From JBKHJZ01 sp046537875 (GTDB taxonomy: Bacteria > Actinomycetota > Acidimicrobiia > Acidimicrobiales > VFJN01), in assembly GCA_046537875.1 (NCBI GenBank), contig JBKHJZ010000004.1, positions 1 to 49,416 on the forward strand: a stretch of 49,416 nucleotides of DNA, written 5' to 3'. The translations under genes were made by a program, and so were the position numbers. Each line of letters starts with the position of its first letter. Positions within the stretch are counted from its first letter, which is position 1. Positions 39,632-47,978 of the stretch are shown here, piece after piece. The notes under the pieces are model-generated. The model saw nothing but the letters and a program-made list of their open reading frames with translations, was not told where the DNA came from and did no database searches.

Positions 39632-40684
39632 TCAACCGTCCGTGACGAGGAGCGCCTCGATCGTGCCGCTCACGGCGAGCCGCGGCTCGGGGCCACCCAG
39701 GGCGACATAGGCCACCCCATCGATCACCGCGGCCCCGAGACCGTGGCGGGCGGTCCCCAGCGGGGGTAGCGCTGTGGTGCCACCGTCGGCGTCGATGCAC
39801 TCGACCTCGGCGAAGGTGCCGTCCGGCGCCTCGCCGCCGGCGAGGCAGGCCCCGACGCGGTCGCTGAAGAACGCGGTGACACCACCCCGGGGTGTCGGGA
39901 GCTCGCCGGCGGCCGAGACCGTGGTGCCCGTGAGCCGGTCGACCCTCGCGAGGTTGGTGTCGAGGCTGCCGCGCCGACCTCCCAGGAACCACACGTTGCC
40001 GTCGCCGTCACTCGCCGCCGCGAGGTGCTCGCGGGCGATCGACAGGGTGCCGGCCTCGGTCCAGTCGTCGGCGGGACCGGCGAGCACCCAGACGGCGTCG
40101 GCCAACCCCTCATCGCCGACCCCGCCGCCGTACGCCAGCCGCTCGCCGTCCCAGGCGCCAGCGCCGGCACCGCGGGGCCCCGGGAGCGCCGGTCCCTCCA
40201 CCCACGACCGGCCGTCGCCGTCGAGCACGAGCACGTCCGGGACGGGATCGAAGGCGAGAGAGCGGAACCCTCCCACCACCATCAGGTCGGGCCCTGCCGC
40301 GACCAGCGACGCGTGGTGCACGGGCGCCGGCAGGTCGGGCCCGGAACGCCACGTGTCGGTGCGGGGGTCGTAGACCTGCACCGCCGTCGAGACCTCGCCC
40401 TCAGCGGTGAGGCCGCCTGCCGTCCACAGCTCACCCTCGAAGGCCGCGACACCCACCTCGGTCAGGGCGAGGGGGGCGTCGGCGAGCTCGGTCCACGCGT
40501 CGCTCCCGACCTCGCCGACCGGTGCGGTCTGGTCGTCCGGTCGCTCGTCAGGCGAGCCGTCGTCCGCACCGTCGGGGGGTGCCGCCGGCTCGTCGTCGTC
40601 GGTGCAGGCGGCGGCCGAGGTCGAGCCCAGCCCGGCCAGCGCCACCCACGCGACGACGGTCAGCGACCAGCGTCGCCTGCTCAC
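39632..40684 (-). CDS. Kelch-like beta-propeller lipoprotein
   Basis: 350 residues from GTG at 40684. The N-terminus has a signal peptide (RRRWSLTVVAWVALAGLG) and a possible lipobox, SAAAC, with Cys near residue 27, then an acidic linker (DDDEPAAPPDGADDGSPDE). The mature part holds five or six Kelch/galactose-oxidase-type blades with the GG-x-W pattern: LWTAGGLT, YDPRTDTWRSGPDLP, LMVVGGF, WVEGPALPGPRG, VWFLGGRRG and ACLAGGE. It is likely an exported binding or scaffold protein; the ligand is unknown. It overlaps the stop of the upstream PEP mutase-superfamily gene as GTGA. Confidence 0.85.
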   Translation of the reverse strand: MSRRRWSLTVVAWVALAGLGSTSAAACTDDDEPAAPPDGADDGSPDERPDDQTAPVGEVGSDAWTELADAPLALTEVGVAAFEGELWTAGGLTAEGEVSTAVQVYDPRTDTWRSGPDLPAPVHHASLVAAGPDLMVVGGFRSLAFDPVPDVLVLDGDGRSWVEGPALPGPRGAGAGAWDGERLAYGGGVGDEGLADAVWVLAGPADDWTEAGTLSIAREHLAAASDGDGNVWFLGGRRGSLDTNLARVDRLTGTTVSAAGELPTPRGGVTAFFSDRVGACLAGGEAPDGTFAEVECIDADGGTTALPPLGTARHGLGAAVIDGVAYVALGGPEPRLAVSGTIEALLVTDG

Positions 40685-41475
40685 GAGATCAGCTCGTCGA
40701 GGCGGCGTCCGGCGAGGGCGCGGGCCGCATAGGTGAACGTGCCCGTGTCCCGGATCTCGGTGGCGGCCCGGACCAGCTCGCCGTACGCGGCCCGCGCGAG
40801 GGCGCCACCGGTCGAGACGCGGCGCACGCCGACCGACGCGAGCGCGCCGGTGGAGGGGCCGTGCGGCAGGGCGAGCACGTTGACCGGGGCACCGACCTCG
40901 ACGACCAGGCGGGCGATGTGGTCGAGGTTCACGAGGCCCGGAGCGTAGAGCACCTCCGCCCCCGCTTCCCGGTAGGCCCGGAGCCGGCTGATCGTGTCGC
41001 GGAGGTCGTCGACGCCGTAGATGTGGTTCTCCGCCCTGGCGGTGAGCACGAGCCCGTGGCGGCGCGCCGCCTCGGCGGCCGCGGCGACCCGCTCGACTGC
41101 GACGTCGACCGGGTCGATCGAGCCCGTCGAGGGGTCGTAGTCCTCGATCGACAGGCCGGCCGCGCCGGTCTCGGCGATCCGGTCGACGGTGGACCCGATG
41201 CCCATCGGGTCCGCCGAGAAGCATCGCTCGGCGTCGACGTTGAGCGGCACGTCGACCGCCGAGGCGATGGCGGCCGTGTGCTCGACCAGCTCGTCGAGGA
41301 CGACGTGCTGGTCACGCCGGCCGAGGGAGGCGGCATGACCGGAGCTGGTGGTGGCGAGGGCGGGAAAGCCCAGGGAGGCGAGGATGCGTGCCGAGCCGAC
41401 GTCCCAGGGGTTGGGCATCACGAAGAGGTCGCCGGCGTGGAGGTCGCGGAAGCGGCGGCGGGCGTCGTCGGTCAT
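40681..41475 (-). CDS. Isocitrate lyase/PEP mutase superfamily protein
   Basis: 264 residues from ATG at 41475. TIM-barrel motifs of the superfamily: FVMPNPWDVGSARILASLGFPALATTSSG, VPLNVDAERCF, GAAGLSIEDYD, LTARAENHIYGVDDL and GAEVLYAPGLVN. The KKCGH catalytic loop of true isocitrate lyase is absent. These proteins usually cleave or rearrange C-C or P-C bonds in 2-hydroxy or oxo acids (oxaloacetate hydrolases, 2-methylisocitrate lyases, phosphonopyruvate mutases); which applies here is not clear. It forms an overlapping pair with the kelch lipoprotein gene. The 287-nt gap on its upstream side is shared with a divergent gene. Confidence 0.9.
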   Translation of the reverse strand: MTDDARRRFRDLHAGDLFVMPNPWDVGSARILASLGFPALATTSSGHAASLGRRDQHVVLDELVEHTAAIASAVDVPLNVDAERCFSADPMGIGSTVDRIAETGAAGLSIEDYDPSTGSIDPVDVAVERVAAAAEAARRHGLVLTARAENHIYGVDDLRDTISRLRAYREAGAEVLYAPGLVNLDHIARLVVEVGAPVNVLALPHGPSTGALASVGVRRVSTGGALARAAYGELVRAATEIRDTGTFTYAARALAGRRLDELIS

Positions 41476-41762
41476 GCGGCGTGCAGCGCGGGCGCGGTCG
41501 GAAGGACGAGTCGTGACATGGACACAGGTTGGCGGATCGCGGCTCCCCGTGGCGGTCACCTGCTCGTGGCACCGTGCCGATCGGGAACCCTCGGGCGCCC
41601 GCGGGCCGGCCCGGCGCTGACCTATCGTCCGCCTGACCGATGGAGGGTGCGCGCTGGGGATGCGTGCCCGGCGGGACCGCGCAGGGAAGCAGGTCGATCG
41701 ATGGAGCACAGGGCGACGGGCGCGGGACGGGGTCCGGCGCCCACCGGCGGGGGAGGCCGGCG

Positions 41763-43055
41763 ATGACGCCGGCGACCGGACGTCGTGCCGGCGGCGGCCC
41801 GCGCGCTGGCCGTGGCCGAGGGATCCCCGGCGCGTGGCGCGCCGGTTCGCTCGTGGCGGTCGCCCTCGGGGTCGCGCTGGTGGCCACGGGGCTGTCACGG
41901 CGCCGGCGTGCGGACGCGCGGGCGCCGGCCGCACCGGTGAGGCCGCCGACGTCACGCCCCCGGCCGGCGGTCGCCGATCCGGTGTCGGTGTCCCCCGGCG
42001 CCGGGGGCGCGGCTCCGGTGGCGACGCCCGACGGCCGCGGGGTGTCGGACCCGGTGCCGGCAGCTGACCGTGCGGGGGTGTCGGCTCGGGCCCCGGTGGC
42101 ACCGGACGGGGGGAGCTTGCCGGGTCCGGCCCGGGAACCGGACGGTGGGAGCCTGCCGGGTCCGGCCCGGGCACCGGACGGGGGGAGCCTGCCGGGTCCG
42201 GCACCGACCTCGGACGCCGAGGATCCCCCGGCTCCGGCGTGGGCGCGTGGTGCGCGGGGCGAGCGCGCGGCCGCTCCTGTCCGGTCCCGCCGGTGGCCGG
42301 CCGTGGCGGCCGGGGTCGTGGTGCTGGCCGCGGCGGTTGTCGGGGCGGTGGTCGCCGGTGACCGTGGCGGCGGGCCGTCCGCGGCGACCTCGGGCACCAC
42401 GGCGGCGCCCGTGCGGTCGACCACCACGACCCCGGCGGTCGACGCGGTCGCCCCGGAGCAGGCTGTCCAGGTCGCGCGTCGCCGGTTGGCCGCCGCAGGC
42501 TCGTTCACCTACCGGGGCACGATCAGCGCCACCGACGTGAGCGCCGTCCGGCCCGGCCTCTGGCTGGCGGTCGACACCGCCATCGAGGGCGAGGTGGATC
42601 TGGCATCCGGGCGGCTCCACGAGGTCGCGGTGGCCGACGACGGTCGGGCCACGGAGGCGATCGTCGACGGGCCCACCGTGTGGGGGCGTGCGGCATCGAG
42701 TCGCGAGCAGCTCGCGGCCGTGCCGTACCAGCGGGTCGGGTCCGCCGCCGAGCCGGTTGCCCCACAGGGTGTCGCCCGGCTGGCGCGATGGCTCGCGACC
42801 GCCACCGATCACCACGACGTGGCAGATGCCCCGAACGGCCACCGCAGGGTGGCCGCAACGATCCCGGCCGAGGTCCTCGGCGAGGTCGAGCGCGGCCGCG
42901 AGCCGGTCGCCGGCAGGGTCGTGCTCACGCTGGCCGCGACCGGGGACCCGGTGGCGGTCGAGGTCACGACACTTCCCGACGGGCCGCCGCTGCGGCTCGC
43001 GATCACGCTCGCCGCTCTCGGCGAGCCGGTGGCGATCGAACCACCCGCCGCCTGA
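41763..43055 (+). CDS. Membrane protein with Pro-rich repeats and LolA/LppX-like C-terminal domain
   Basis: 430 residues from ATG at 41763 (GGGGAGG 6 nt upstream; the frame is open to 41640). Layout: TM helix 1 (about 27-44, GSLVAVALGVALVATGL), a Pro/Ala-rich linker with three 12-residue PDGGSLPGPAR repeats (about 114-149), TM helix 2 (about 177-200, AVAAGVVVLAAAVVGAVVAG), a Thr-rich linker and a C-terminal domain of about 200 residues (QAVQVARRRLAAAGSFTYRGTI, EGEVDLASGRLHEVAV, GPTVWGRAA). That domain resembles LolA/LppX/LprG-like folds that bind lipids. The role is unknown. It is divergent from the PEP mutase-superfamily gene and convergent with the flavoprotein gene. Confidence 0.75.
   Translation: MTPATGRRAGGGPRAGRGRGIPGAWRAGSLVAVALGVALVATGLSRRRRADARAPAAPVRPPTSRPRPAVADPVSVSPGAGGAAPVATPDGRGVSDPVPAADRAGVSARAPVAPDGGSLPGPAREPDGGSLPGPARAPDGGSLPGPAPTSDAEDPPAPAWARGARGERAAAPVRSRRWPAVAAGVVVLAAAVVGAVVAGDRGGGPSAATSGTTAAPVRSTTTTPAVDAVAPEQAVQVARRRLAAAGSFTYRGTISATDVSAVRPGLWLAVDTAIEGEVDLASGRLHEVAVADDGRATEAIVDGPTVWGRAASSREQLAAVPYQRVGSAAEPVAPQGVARLARWLATATDHHDVADAPNGHRRVAATIPAEVLGEVERGREPVAGRVVLTLAATGDPVAVEVTTLPDGPPLRLAITLAALGEPVAIEPPAA
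42101..42208 (+). repeat. Three tandem 36-bp in-frame repeats
   Basis: Copies start at 42101, 42137 and 42173. The first 30 nt of each are nearly identical (two varying positions); the last six differ. They encode PDGGSLPGPA plus two variable residues, in the linker between the two TM helices. They are contiguous without spacers. Confidence 0.9.
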
Positions 43056-43100
43056 CGGCAACCCGCAGGTCGGCTCACGGGTCGCGTTCGCGCCCGTCAG
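43052..43100. terminator. Nested hairpin between convergent LolA-like and flavoprotein genes
   Basis: CTGACGG (43052-43058) pairs with CCGTCAG (43094-43100), enclosing ACCCG (43061-43065) with CGGGT (43078-43082). The arms overlap both stop codons. No T-run. It is probably a shared terminator. Confidence 0.4.
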
Positions 43101-44473
43101 CGCGCAGGGGCGATGTTCTGGTTCATGTGGAACAGGTTCTGCGGGTCGTAGGTGGCCTTGATCTCCGCCAGCCGGTCGTAGTTGCCGCGGTAGTTCTGTG
43201 GCACCCGCTCCTGGTCGTCGGACGCCATGAAGTTGACGTAGCCCCCCTCGACGCCCGAGTGCGGGTGGATCGCCGACCAGTAGTCCCGCACCCACCGGGT
43301 GTTCCGCTCGTTGTCGGCCGGGTCGGGCCACATGCCGGCGATGTTGGCGATGAACTTCACATCGCGGTACGCGAACGCCGTGTCGTCGGTGCCGACCCGC
43401 TGCACGGCGCCGTCGATGGGGTACAGGTGCATGGTGGACTGCACGCAGGGGACGTTCGGGCCGTGCTCGACGTGGGCGGCGATCCCCTCGTCGGTCAGCT
43501 CCCTGACGAAATCGGCCTTCCAGTAGTGCTGGAGGCCCGGGGGCACCAGCGCGTCGAAGGCGCTGTTGAGCGCCGGGTAGGGCATCGGCCCGACGTGTTG
43601 CGCCACCACCGGGGCCACGTCGAACAGGGGCTTGAACAGCGCATCGGCGTCGTCTTCCCGGCCTGCGAGGCAGGTGACGAGCGCGCACAGCGTGTCTCCG
43701 TGCCGATCCTCCGGGATGAAGGGAAGCGGCGGTGCGATCTGCCAGGCGAAGAAGGCGCCCATCTCCTCCGGCGCCTCCGAGATGTAACGCCGGTAGAAGT
43801 CGAGCACGGCCGGGGCGTCATCGACCTCGTAGAAGATCGGGCCCCCGACGATGTCGCGCACCGGGTGGAGCGCGAACTCGAACGAGACCGCAGCGCCGAA
43901 GTTGCCCCCGCCGCCACGCAGAGCCCAGAACAGGTCGTCGTGCTCGTCGGCGCTCGCGGTGATCAGCCGGCCATCGGCGGTCACGACGTCGGCCGACGCG
44001 AGGTTGTCGCACGACAGCCCATAGCGCCGGGCGAGGTGGCCGACACCGCCCCCCAACGTGAGGCCGCCCACCCCGGTGGTGGAGATGATGCCGCCGGGCG
44101 TCGCCAGCCCCCAGGCGTGGGTCGCGTGGTCGAGGTCGCCCCAGGTGGCACCCCCGCCGACGCGGGCGCGCCGCCGCTCGGGATCGACCTGCACGTAGCG
44201 CATGCCCGACAGGTCGGCAACGAGTCCCCCGTCGCAGGTTCCGAAGCCCGGCACGCTGTGGCCGCCGCCGCGGACGGCCAGGTCGAGTCCATTCTCGCCG
44301 GCTGCCCTGACCACTGCGGCCACGTCGGCCGCGTCGACGCAGCGGACGACAGCCGCCGGCCGTCGGTCGTGCATGGCGTTGTGCACAGAACGGGCCTGGT
44401 CGTAGCCGTCGTCACCCGGCTCGAAGACCTCGCCGCGCACCTGCTCGCGCATCCTGTCGATGCTCGTTGTCAT
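43097..44473 (-). CDS. FAD-binding oxidoreductase, berberine-bridge-enzyme type (bicovalent flavin)
   Basis: 458 residues with ATG at 44473 behind GAGGAG. FAD-binding type 4 (PCMH) domain: AVRGGGHSVPGFGTCDGG with His72, TPGGIISTTGVGGLTLGGGVGHL, and YGLSCDNLASADVVTADG with Cys155. His72 and Cys155 match the two residues that hold FAD covalently in BBE-like enzymes. The C-terminal BBE motif YRGNYDRLAEIKATYDPQNLFHMNQNI is intact. The enzymes oxidise sugars, alkaloids or other alcohols with O2 as acceptor; the substrate is unknown. There is no signal peptide. It is monocistronic, divergent from the STAND ATPase gene. Confidence 0.95.
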   Translation of the reverse strand: MTTSIDRMREQVRGEVFEPGDDGYDQARSVHNAMHDRRPAAVVRCVDAADVAAVVRAAGENGLDLAVRGGGHSVPGFGTCDGGLVADLSGMRYVQVDPERRRARVGGGATWGDLDHATHAWGLATPGGIISTTGVGGLTLGGGVGHLARRYGLSCDNLASADVVTADGRLITASADEHDDLFWALRGGGGNFGAAVSFEFALHPVRDIVGGPIFYEVDDAPAVLDFYRRYISEAPEEMGAFFAWQIAPPLPFIPEDRHGDTLCALVTCLAGREDDADALFKPLFDVAPVVAQHVGPMPYPALNSAFDALVPPGLQHYWKADFVRELTDEGIAAHVEHGPNVPCVQSTMHLYPIDGAVQRVGTDDTAFAYRDVKFIANIAGMWPDPADNERNTRWVRDYWSAIHPHSGVEGGYVNFMASDDQERVPQNYRGNYDRLAEIKATYDPQNLFHMNQNIAPAR

Positions 44474-44675
44474 GAGTGGGCTCCTCGTCGGTGAGGGGTG
44501 GGTGCCCGGGGCCGTCGCCCCGGGTCACTCACCCGTGGGTCCCGCCACCGTGGCCTCGGGCCGGCCCCGCCCGCCGTGGTGGGCCGTCCGTCACTTTCTA
44601 GGCGTGACATTCCAGGGCCGGCGCGTGCCATCGCATGGCACACCGACGCCGCGGGCCGGGCGGTGACCCGCGGAC

Positions 44676-47600
44676 ATGGCGCGCCGTACCGGCGCCAGCA
44701 CCGCGGGGAGCCGGGCATCGGTCGTACGCTGGTCCGCAGTGCCCGATCCCCCGGCACTCCTGGCGGGCCGGTTCGTCGGCCGGGCCGGCGAGCTGCGGCT
44801 GGCCGACGCGGCCTGCGCCGCGGCGGCGCACGGTCGCGGATGTGCGCTCGTCGTCTCGGGAGAGGCAGGGATCGGGAAGACGCGTTACTGCGACGAGGTG
44901 GCGCGGCGTGCGCGCGGCCAGGGGTTCACGGTGGTGAGCGCCCGGTGCTGGGTCGACGGTGGTGCCCCGCCGCTCTGGCCCTGGCAACGGATCGTGACCG
45001 AGCTGTGCGGCCGGGAGGCCGCCGGGCTGCTGACCGCGGACAGCGATGTCCGAACCGTCGACCCCGAGCGCTTCGCCCGGTTCGCCGCCGTGATGGAGCT
45101 CCTGGCGGCCGCATGCGAGCGGGCGCCGGTGTGCCTGGTCATCGACGATGCTCACGGGGCCGACCCCGGGACGTTGCTGCTCGCCCGGTTCGTGGCCCGT
45201 TCGCTCGACCGTGTGCCGCTGGTGCTGATCGTGAGCCGGTGCAGCGGCGAGCCGGCGCGGTCCCCCCGGGTTCACGGGTTGCTCGACGACATCGAGCGCG
45301 ACGCCACGGTCGTGACGCTTCGGCCGCTCGATCCGGACGAGACGGCCGAGCTCATCGACGCTCACGGCCGCGGGGGGATCGACCCCGCTCTCGTGCCCGT
45401 GCTGCACCACGTCTCAAGGGGTAACCCCTTGTTCCTCCGCCGCCTCAGCTCGCCGGGGGCGCGCGACGGGGCGGAGGGCCCGCCGGCCGGTCTCCGGCAG
45501 GCGATCGCGTCGACCGCATCCAGCATCGGCGCCGAAACCGCGGCGATCCTGGAGGCCGCCGCCGTGCTCGGCCCGTCACCGTCCCTCCGCGAGACGGCGG
45601 CGGTGACGGCGATGTCCGCGGCCGAGGTGCTGGACGCGGTGCAGCGGGTGTCCGCCACGGGTCTCGTCGCTCCCGAGGGCCCGGACCGGTTCGCGTTCGC
45701 GCACGACCTCGTGCGTGCCGCCTTCGAGGAGCGGCTCCCGGTGGTCCGCTGGTTGGACGCCCACGCCAGCGCGGCGGCGGCCATCGCCCAGGACGCACCG
45801 GACCAGCTGGCCCGGCGGGCCCGCCACGCCCTGGCCGCGTCGCCCCGGTCGCCCGCCGACGGCCGTCGGGCGGTCGAGGCGTGCCGGGTCGCCGCCGACT
45901 CGATGATCCGGGGCTTCGCCTACGAGCAGGCGGACGAGCTCCTGAGCGCCGCGACGGCACTCCACGACGGCGGCGAGCTCGGACGGGCGCCGGCACCTCT
46001 TCTCGTCGAGTGGGCACGCGCGGCGCTGCTGTGCGGGCGGCTCGCCGAGGCCCGCTCCCGCTTCGAGCGGGCGGCCAGGGTGGCCCAGATGGAGGGCGAC
46101 CGCCGGGTGGTCGCCGAGGCGGCGATCGGGCTCGGTGGGGTGTGGGTGAACGAGCACCGGTCCCGCGTCGAGCGGGGCTGGGTGCTGGCGCTGCAGCGCG
46201 CCGCGCTGGCGGACCTCCCCGAGCACGAGGTGGCGCTCCGGTGCCGGTTGCGCGCGCGGCTGGCCGCCGAGGACGCGTACGACGGGGCTCCGCTGGAACC
46301 GGTCGAGGAGGCCCTCGCCGCGGCGCGCACCACCGGCGATCCGGACGCGCTCACCGAGGCGCTGTCGCTGTGTCACCACGCCATGCTCGGACCCGAGCAC
46401 GTCCATCGCCGCCTGGAGTTGGCCGACGAGCTGGTGGCGGTCGCGTCCGCTGCCGGTCGGGGCACCGCGGCGCTGATGGGACTCTGCTGGCGCACCGTCG
46501 ACCTGTTCCATCTCGGCGACCCGGGGGCGCTCCGGGCGCACGAGGAGTTGCGGCAGCGGGCCGACGCCCTGGCCTGCCGCAGCCTGCTGTACGTCGCCGA
46601 GGTGTTCGACGTCATGCTGCTCATCCGGGCGGGGCGGCTCGACGTGGCGGAGGAGCGTGCGGCCCGCTGCCACGAGCGGGGGGTGGAGGTGGGAGACGTC
46701 GACGCGTCCGCGTACCACCAGGCCCAGCTGTTGGCCATCCGCTGGCTCCAGGGTCGGGAGGCGGAGCTGGCCGACCTCGCCGAGCGCGTGGCGACGTCGC
46801 CGACGCTGGTGCAGAGCGAGTTCGCCTTCAGGGCGACCGCCGCGTGCCTGGCGCTACGGGCGGGCCGGCAAGCACGCGCCCGTGCCGCACTCGACGTCCT
46901 GGTGGCCCGCGGCCTGGCGGCGCTTCCCCGATCGAGCACCTGGCTGGCCGGGATGCACAGCATCGTCGAGGCGGCCGGTGGCCTGGGCGACGACGCCGTC
47001 GCCCGTGAGGCCTACGAGCTGCTCCGCCCGTGTGCCGGGCTGCCGGTCATGCCGTCGATCGGTGTCGTGTGCCTGGGGTCGACGGAGCGCGCGCTCGGTC
47101 TGGCGGCGATGACGTGCGGTGAGATCGACCGGGCGGTGGCGCACTTCGAGCGGGCGATCCCGGCCAACCGTCGCCTGGGCAACAATCCGCTGACCGCGAT
47201 CTCGCAGGCCGACCTTGCCGATGCGCTGTGCCGCCGGGCCGCGCCCGGTGACGTGGAGCGGGCGACCCACCTGCTGGCGGGGGCCGTGGCCGAGGGCGAG
47301 CGGATGCGACTCGAGGCCCGGGTCGCCCGCTGGCGGGCCCATCTCGCGGCGATCCGGACCCGACCGGGCGCCGGGGACAGGGGTGGTGCGCCGTCCGGGA
47401 TCATCCGTCGCGAGGGCGGGGGCTGGCTCGTCGAGCTCGACGACCATCGTGCCCTGGTGGCCGACCGGGTGGGGATGCGCTACCTGGCCACCTTGCTCAC
47501 CCGGCCGGGCGAGGACATCCCGGCGCTGTCGCTCGCGTCCGGCGGTCGGCCGGTGACCGACCCCGCGCCGCAACCGGTGCTCGACGGCCATGCCCGGGCC

Positions 47601-47978
47601 GCGTACGTGACACGAGCACGGGAGCTCGCGGCCGAGGTGGCCGAGGCCGAGGAGGACGCCGACATCGGTCGGGCCGAGAAGTTGCGACTCGAGCTCGATG
47701 CGCTCGTCGACGAGCTGCAGTCGACCGTCGGGCTCGGCGGCCGCTCCCGCGCGTTCGCCGGCCCGGGCGAGCGGGCCCGCACGGCGGTGCGCAAGGCGAT
47801 CACGCGGGCGATCGACCAGATCGGGGCCGCGGCACCCGGGATCGCGGACGCGGTGCGGCCGACCATCTCCACCGGGTGGACGTGCCGCTACACGCCCGAC
47901 ACCCGTGCGCCGGTCGTGTGGTCGTCCGGGGGCGCGCGACGGCCCCCCGCCCGCCCCCGCGCGCACTCTCAGCGGTAG
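44676..47978 (+). CDS. Large AAA/STAND-type ATPase with TPR-like region and conserved C-terminal domain
   Basis: 1100 residues from ATG at 44676; GTG at 44739 is an alternative, and neither has a strong ribosome binding site. The N-terminal ATPase domain (about 30-330) has FVGRAGELRLAD, Walker A SGEAGIGKTR and Walker B CLVIDDAHGAD, as in AfsR/MalT-like signal ATPases. A long Ala/Arg-rich helical middle (about 380-900) looks like TPR repeats. The C-terminus has no LuxR helix-turn-helix. Instead, ALVADRVGMRYLATLLTRPG and a final block (ERARTAVRKAITRAIDQI, then TGWTCRYTPDTRAPVVW) match a domain seen at the end of other actinobacterial ATPases of unknown role. It is probably a sensor or regulator. 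The 3' end overlaps the NuoF-like gene by 10 nt. Confidence 0.85.
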   Translation: MARRTGASTAGSRASVVRWSAVPDPPALLAGRFVGRAGELRLADAACAAAAHGRGCALVVSGEAGIGKTRYCDEVARRARGQGFTVVSARCWVDGGAPPLWPWQRIVTELCGREAAGLLTADSDVRTVDPERFARFAAVMELLAAACERAPVCLVIDDAHGADPGTLLLARFVARSLDRVPLVLIVSRCSGEPARSPRVHGLLDDIERDATVVTLRPLDPDETAELIDAHGRGGIDPALVPVLHHVSRGNPLFLRRLSSPGARDGAEGPPAGLRQAIASTASSIGAETAAILEAAAVLGPSPSLRETAAVTAMSAAEVLDAVQRVSATGLVAPEGPDRFAFAHDLVRAAFEERLPVVRWLDAHASAAAAIAQDAPDQLARRARHALAASPRSPADGRRAVEACRVAADSMIRGFAYEQADELLSAATALHDGGELGRAPAPLLVEWARAALLCGRLAEARSRFERAARVAQMEGDRRVVAEAAIGLGGVWVNEHRSRVERGWVLALQRAALADLPEHEVALRCRLRARLAAEDAYDGAPLEPVEEALAAARTTGDPDALTEALSLCHHAMLGPEHVHRRLELADELVAVASAAGRGTAALMGLCWRTVDLFHLGDPGALRAHEELRQRADALACRSLLYVAEVFDVMLLIRAGRLDVAEERAARCHERGVEVGDVDASAYHQAQLLAIRWLQGREAELADLAERVATSPTLVQSEFAFRATAACLALRAGRQARARAALDVLVARGLAALPRSSTWLAGMHSIVEAAGGLGDDAVAREAYELLRPCAGLPVMPSIGVVCLGSTERALGLAAMTCGEIDRAVAHFERAIPANRRLGNNPLTAISQADLADALCRRAAPGDVERATHLLAGAVAEGERMRLEARVARWRAHLAAIRTRPGAGDRGGAPSGIIRREGGGWLVELDDHRALVADRVGMRYLATLLTRPGEDIPALSLASGGRPVTDPAPQPVLDGHARAAYVTRARELAAEVAEAEEDADIGRAEKLRLELDALVDELQSTVGLGGRSRAFAGPGERARTAVRKAITRAIDQIGAAAPGIADAVRPTISTGWTCRYTPDTRAPVVWSSGGARRPPARPRAHSQR
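47928..47947. terminator. Hairpin at the convergent STAND ATPase/NuoF-like junction
   Basis: GGGGGC (47928-47933) and GCCCCC (47942-47947) form a perfect 6-bp stem with an 8-nt loop, inside the last codons of the ATPase gene and about 20 nt beyond the NuoF-like stop. It is a candidate terminator for the minus-strand gene; no T-run. Confidence 0.4.

Noticed and set aside
40681..41475. Isocitrate lyase of the glyoxylate cycle
   Set aside because: It is only 264 residues and lacks the KKCGH loop; it is a superfamily member with another reaction.
42101..42208. CRISPR-like direct repeats of 36 bp
   Set aside because: The repeats are contiguous with no spacers, are in frame inside a gene, and no cas gene is present.
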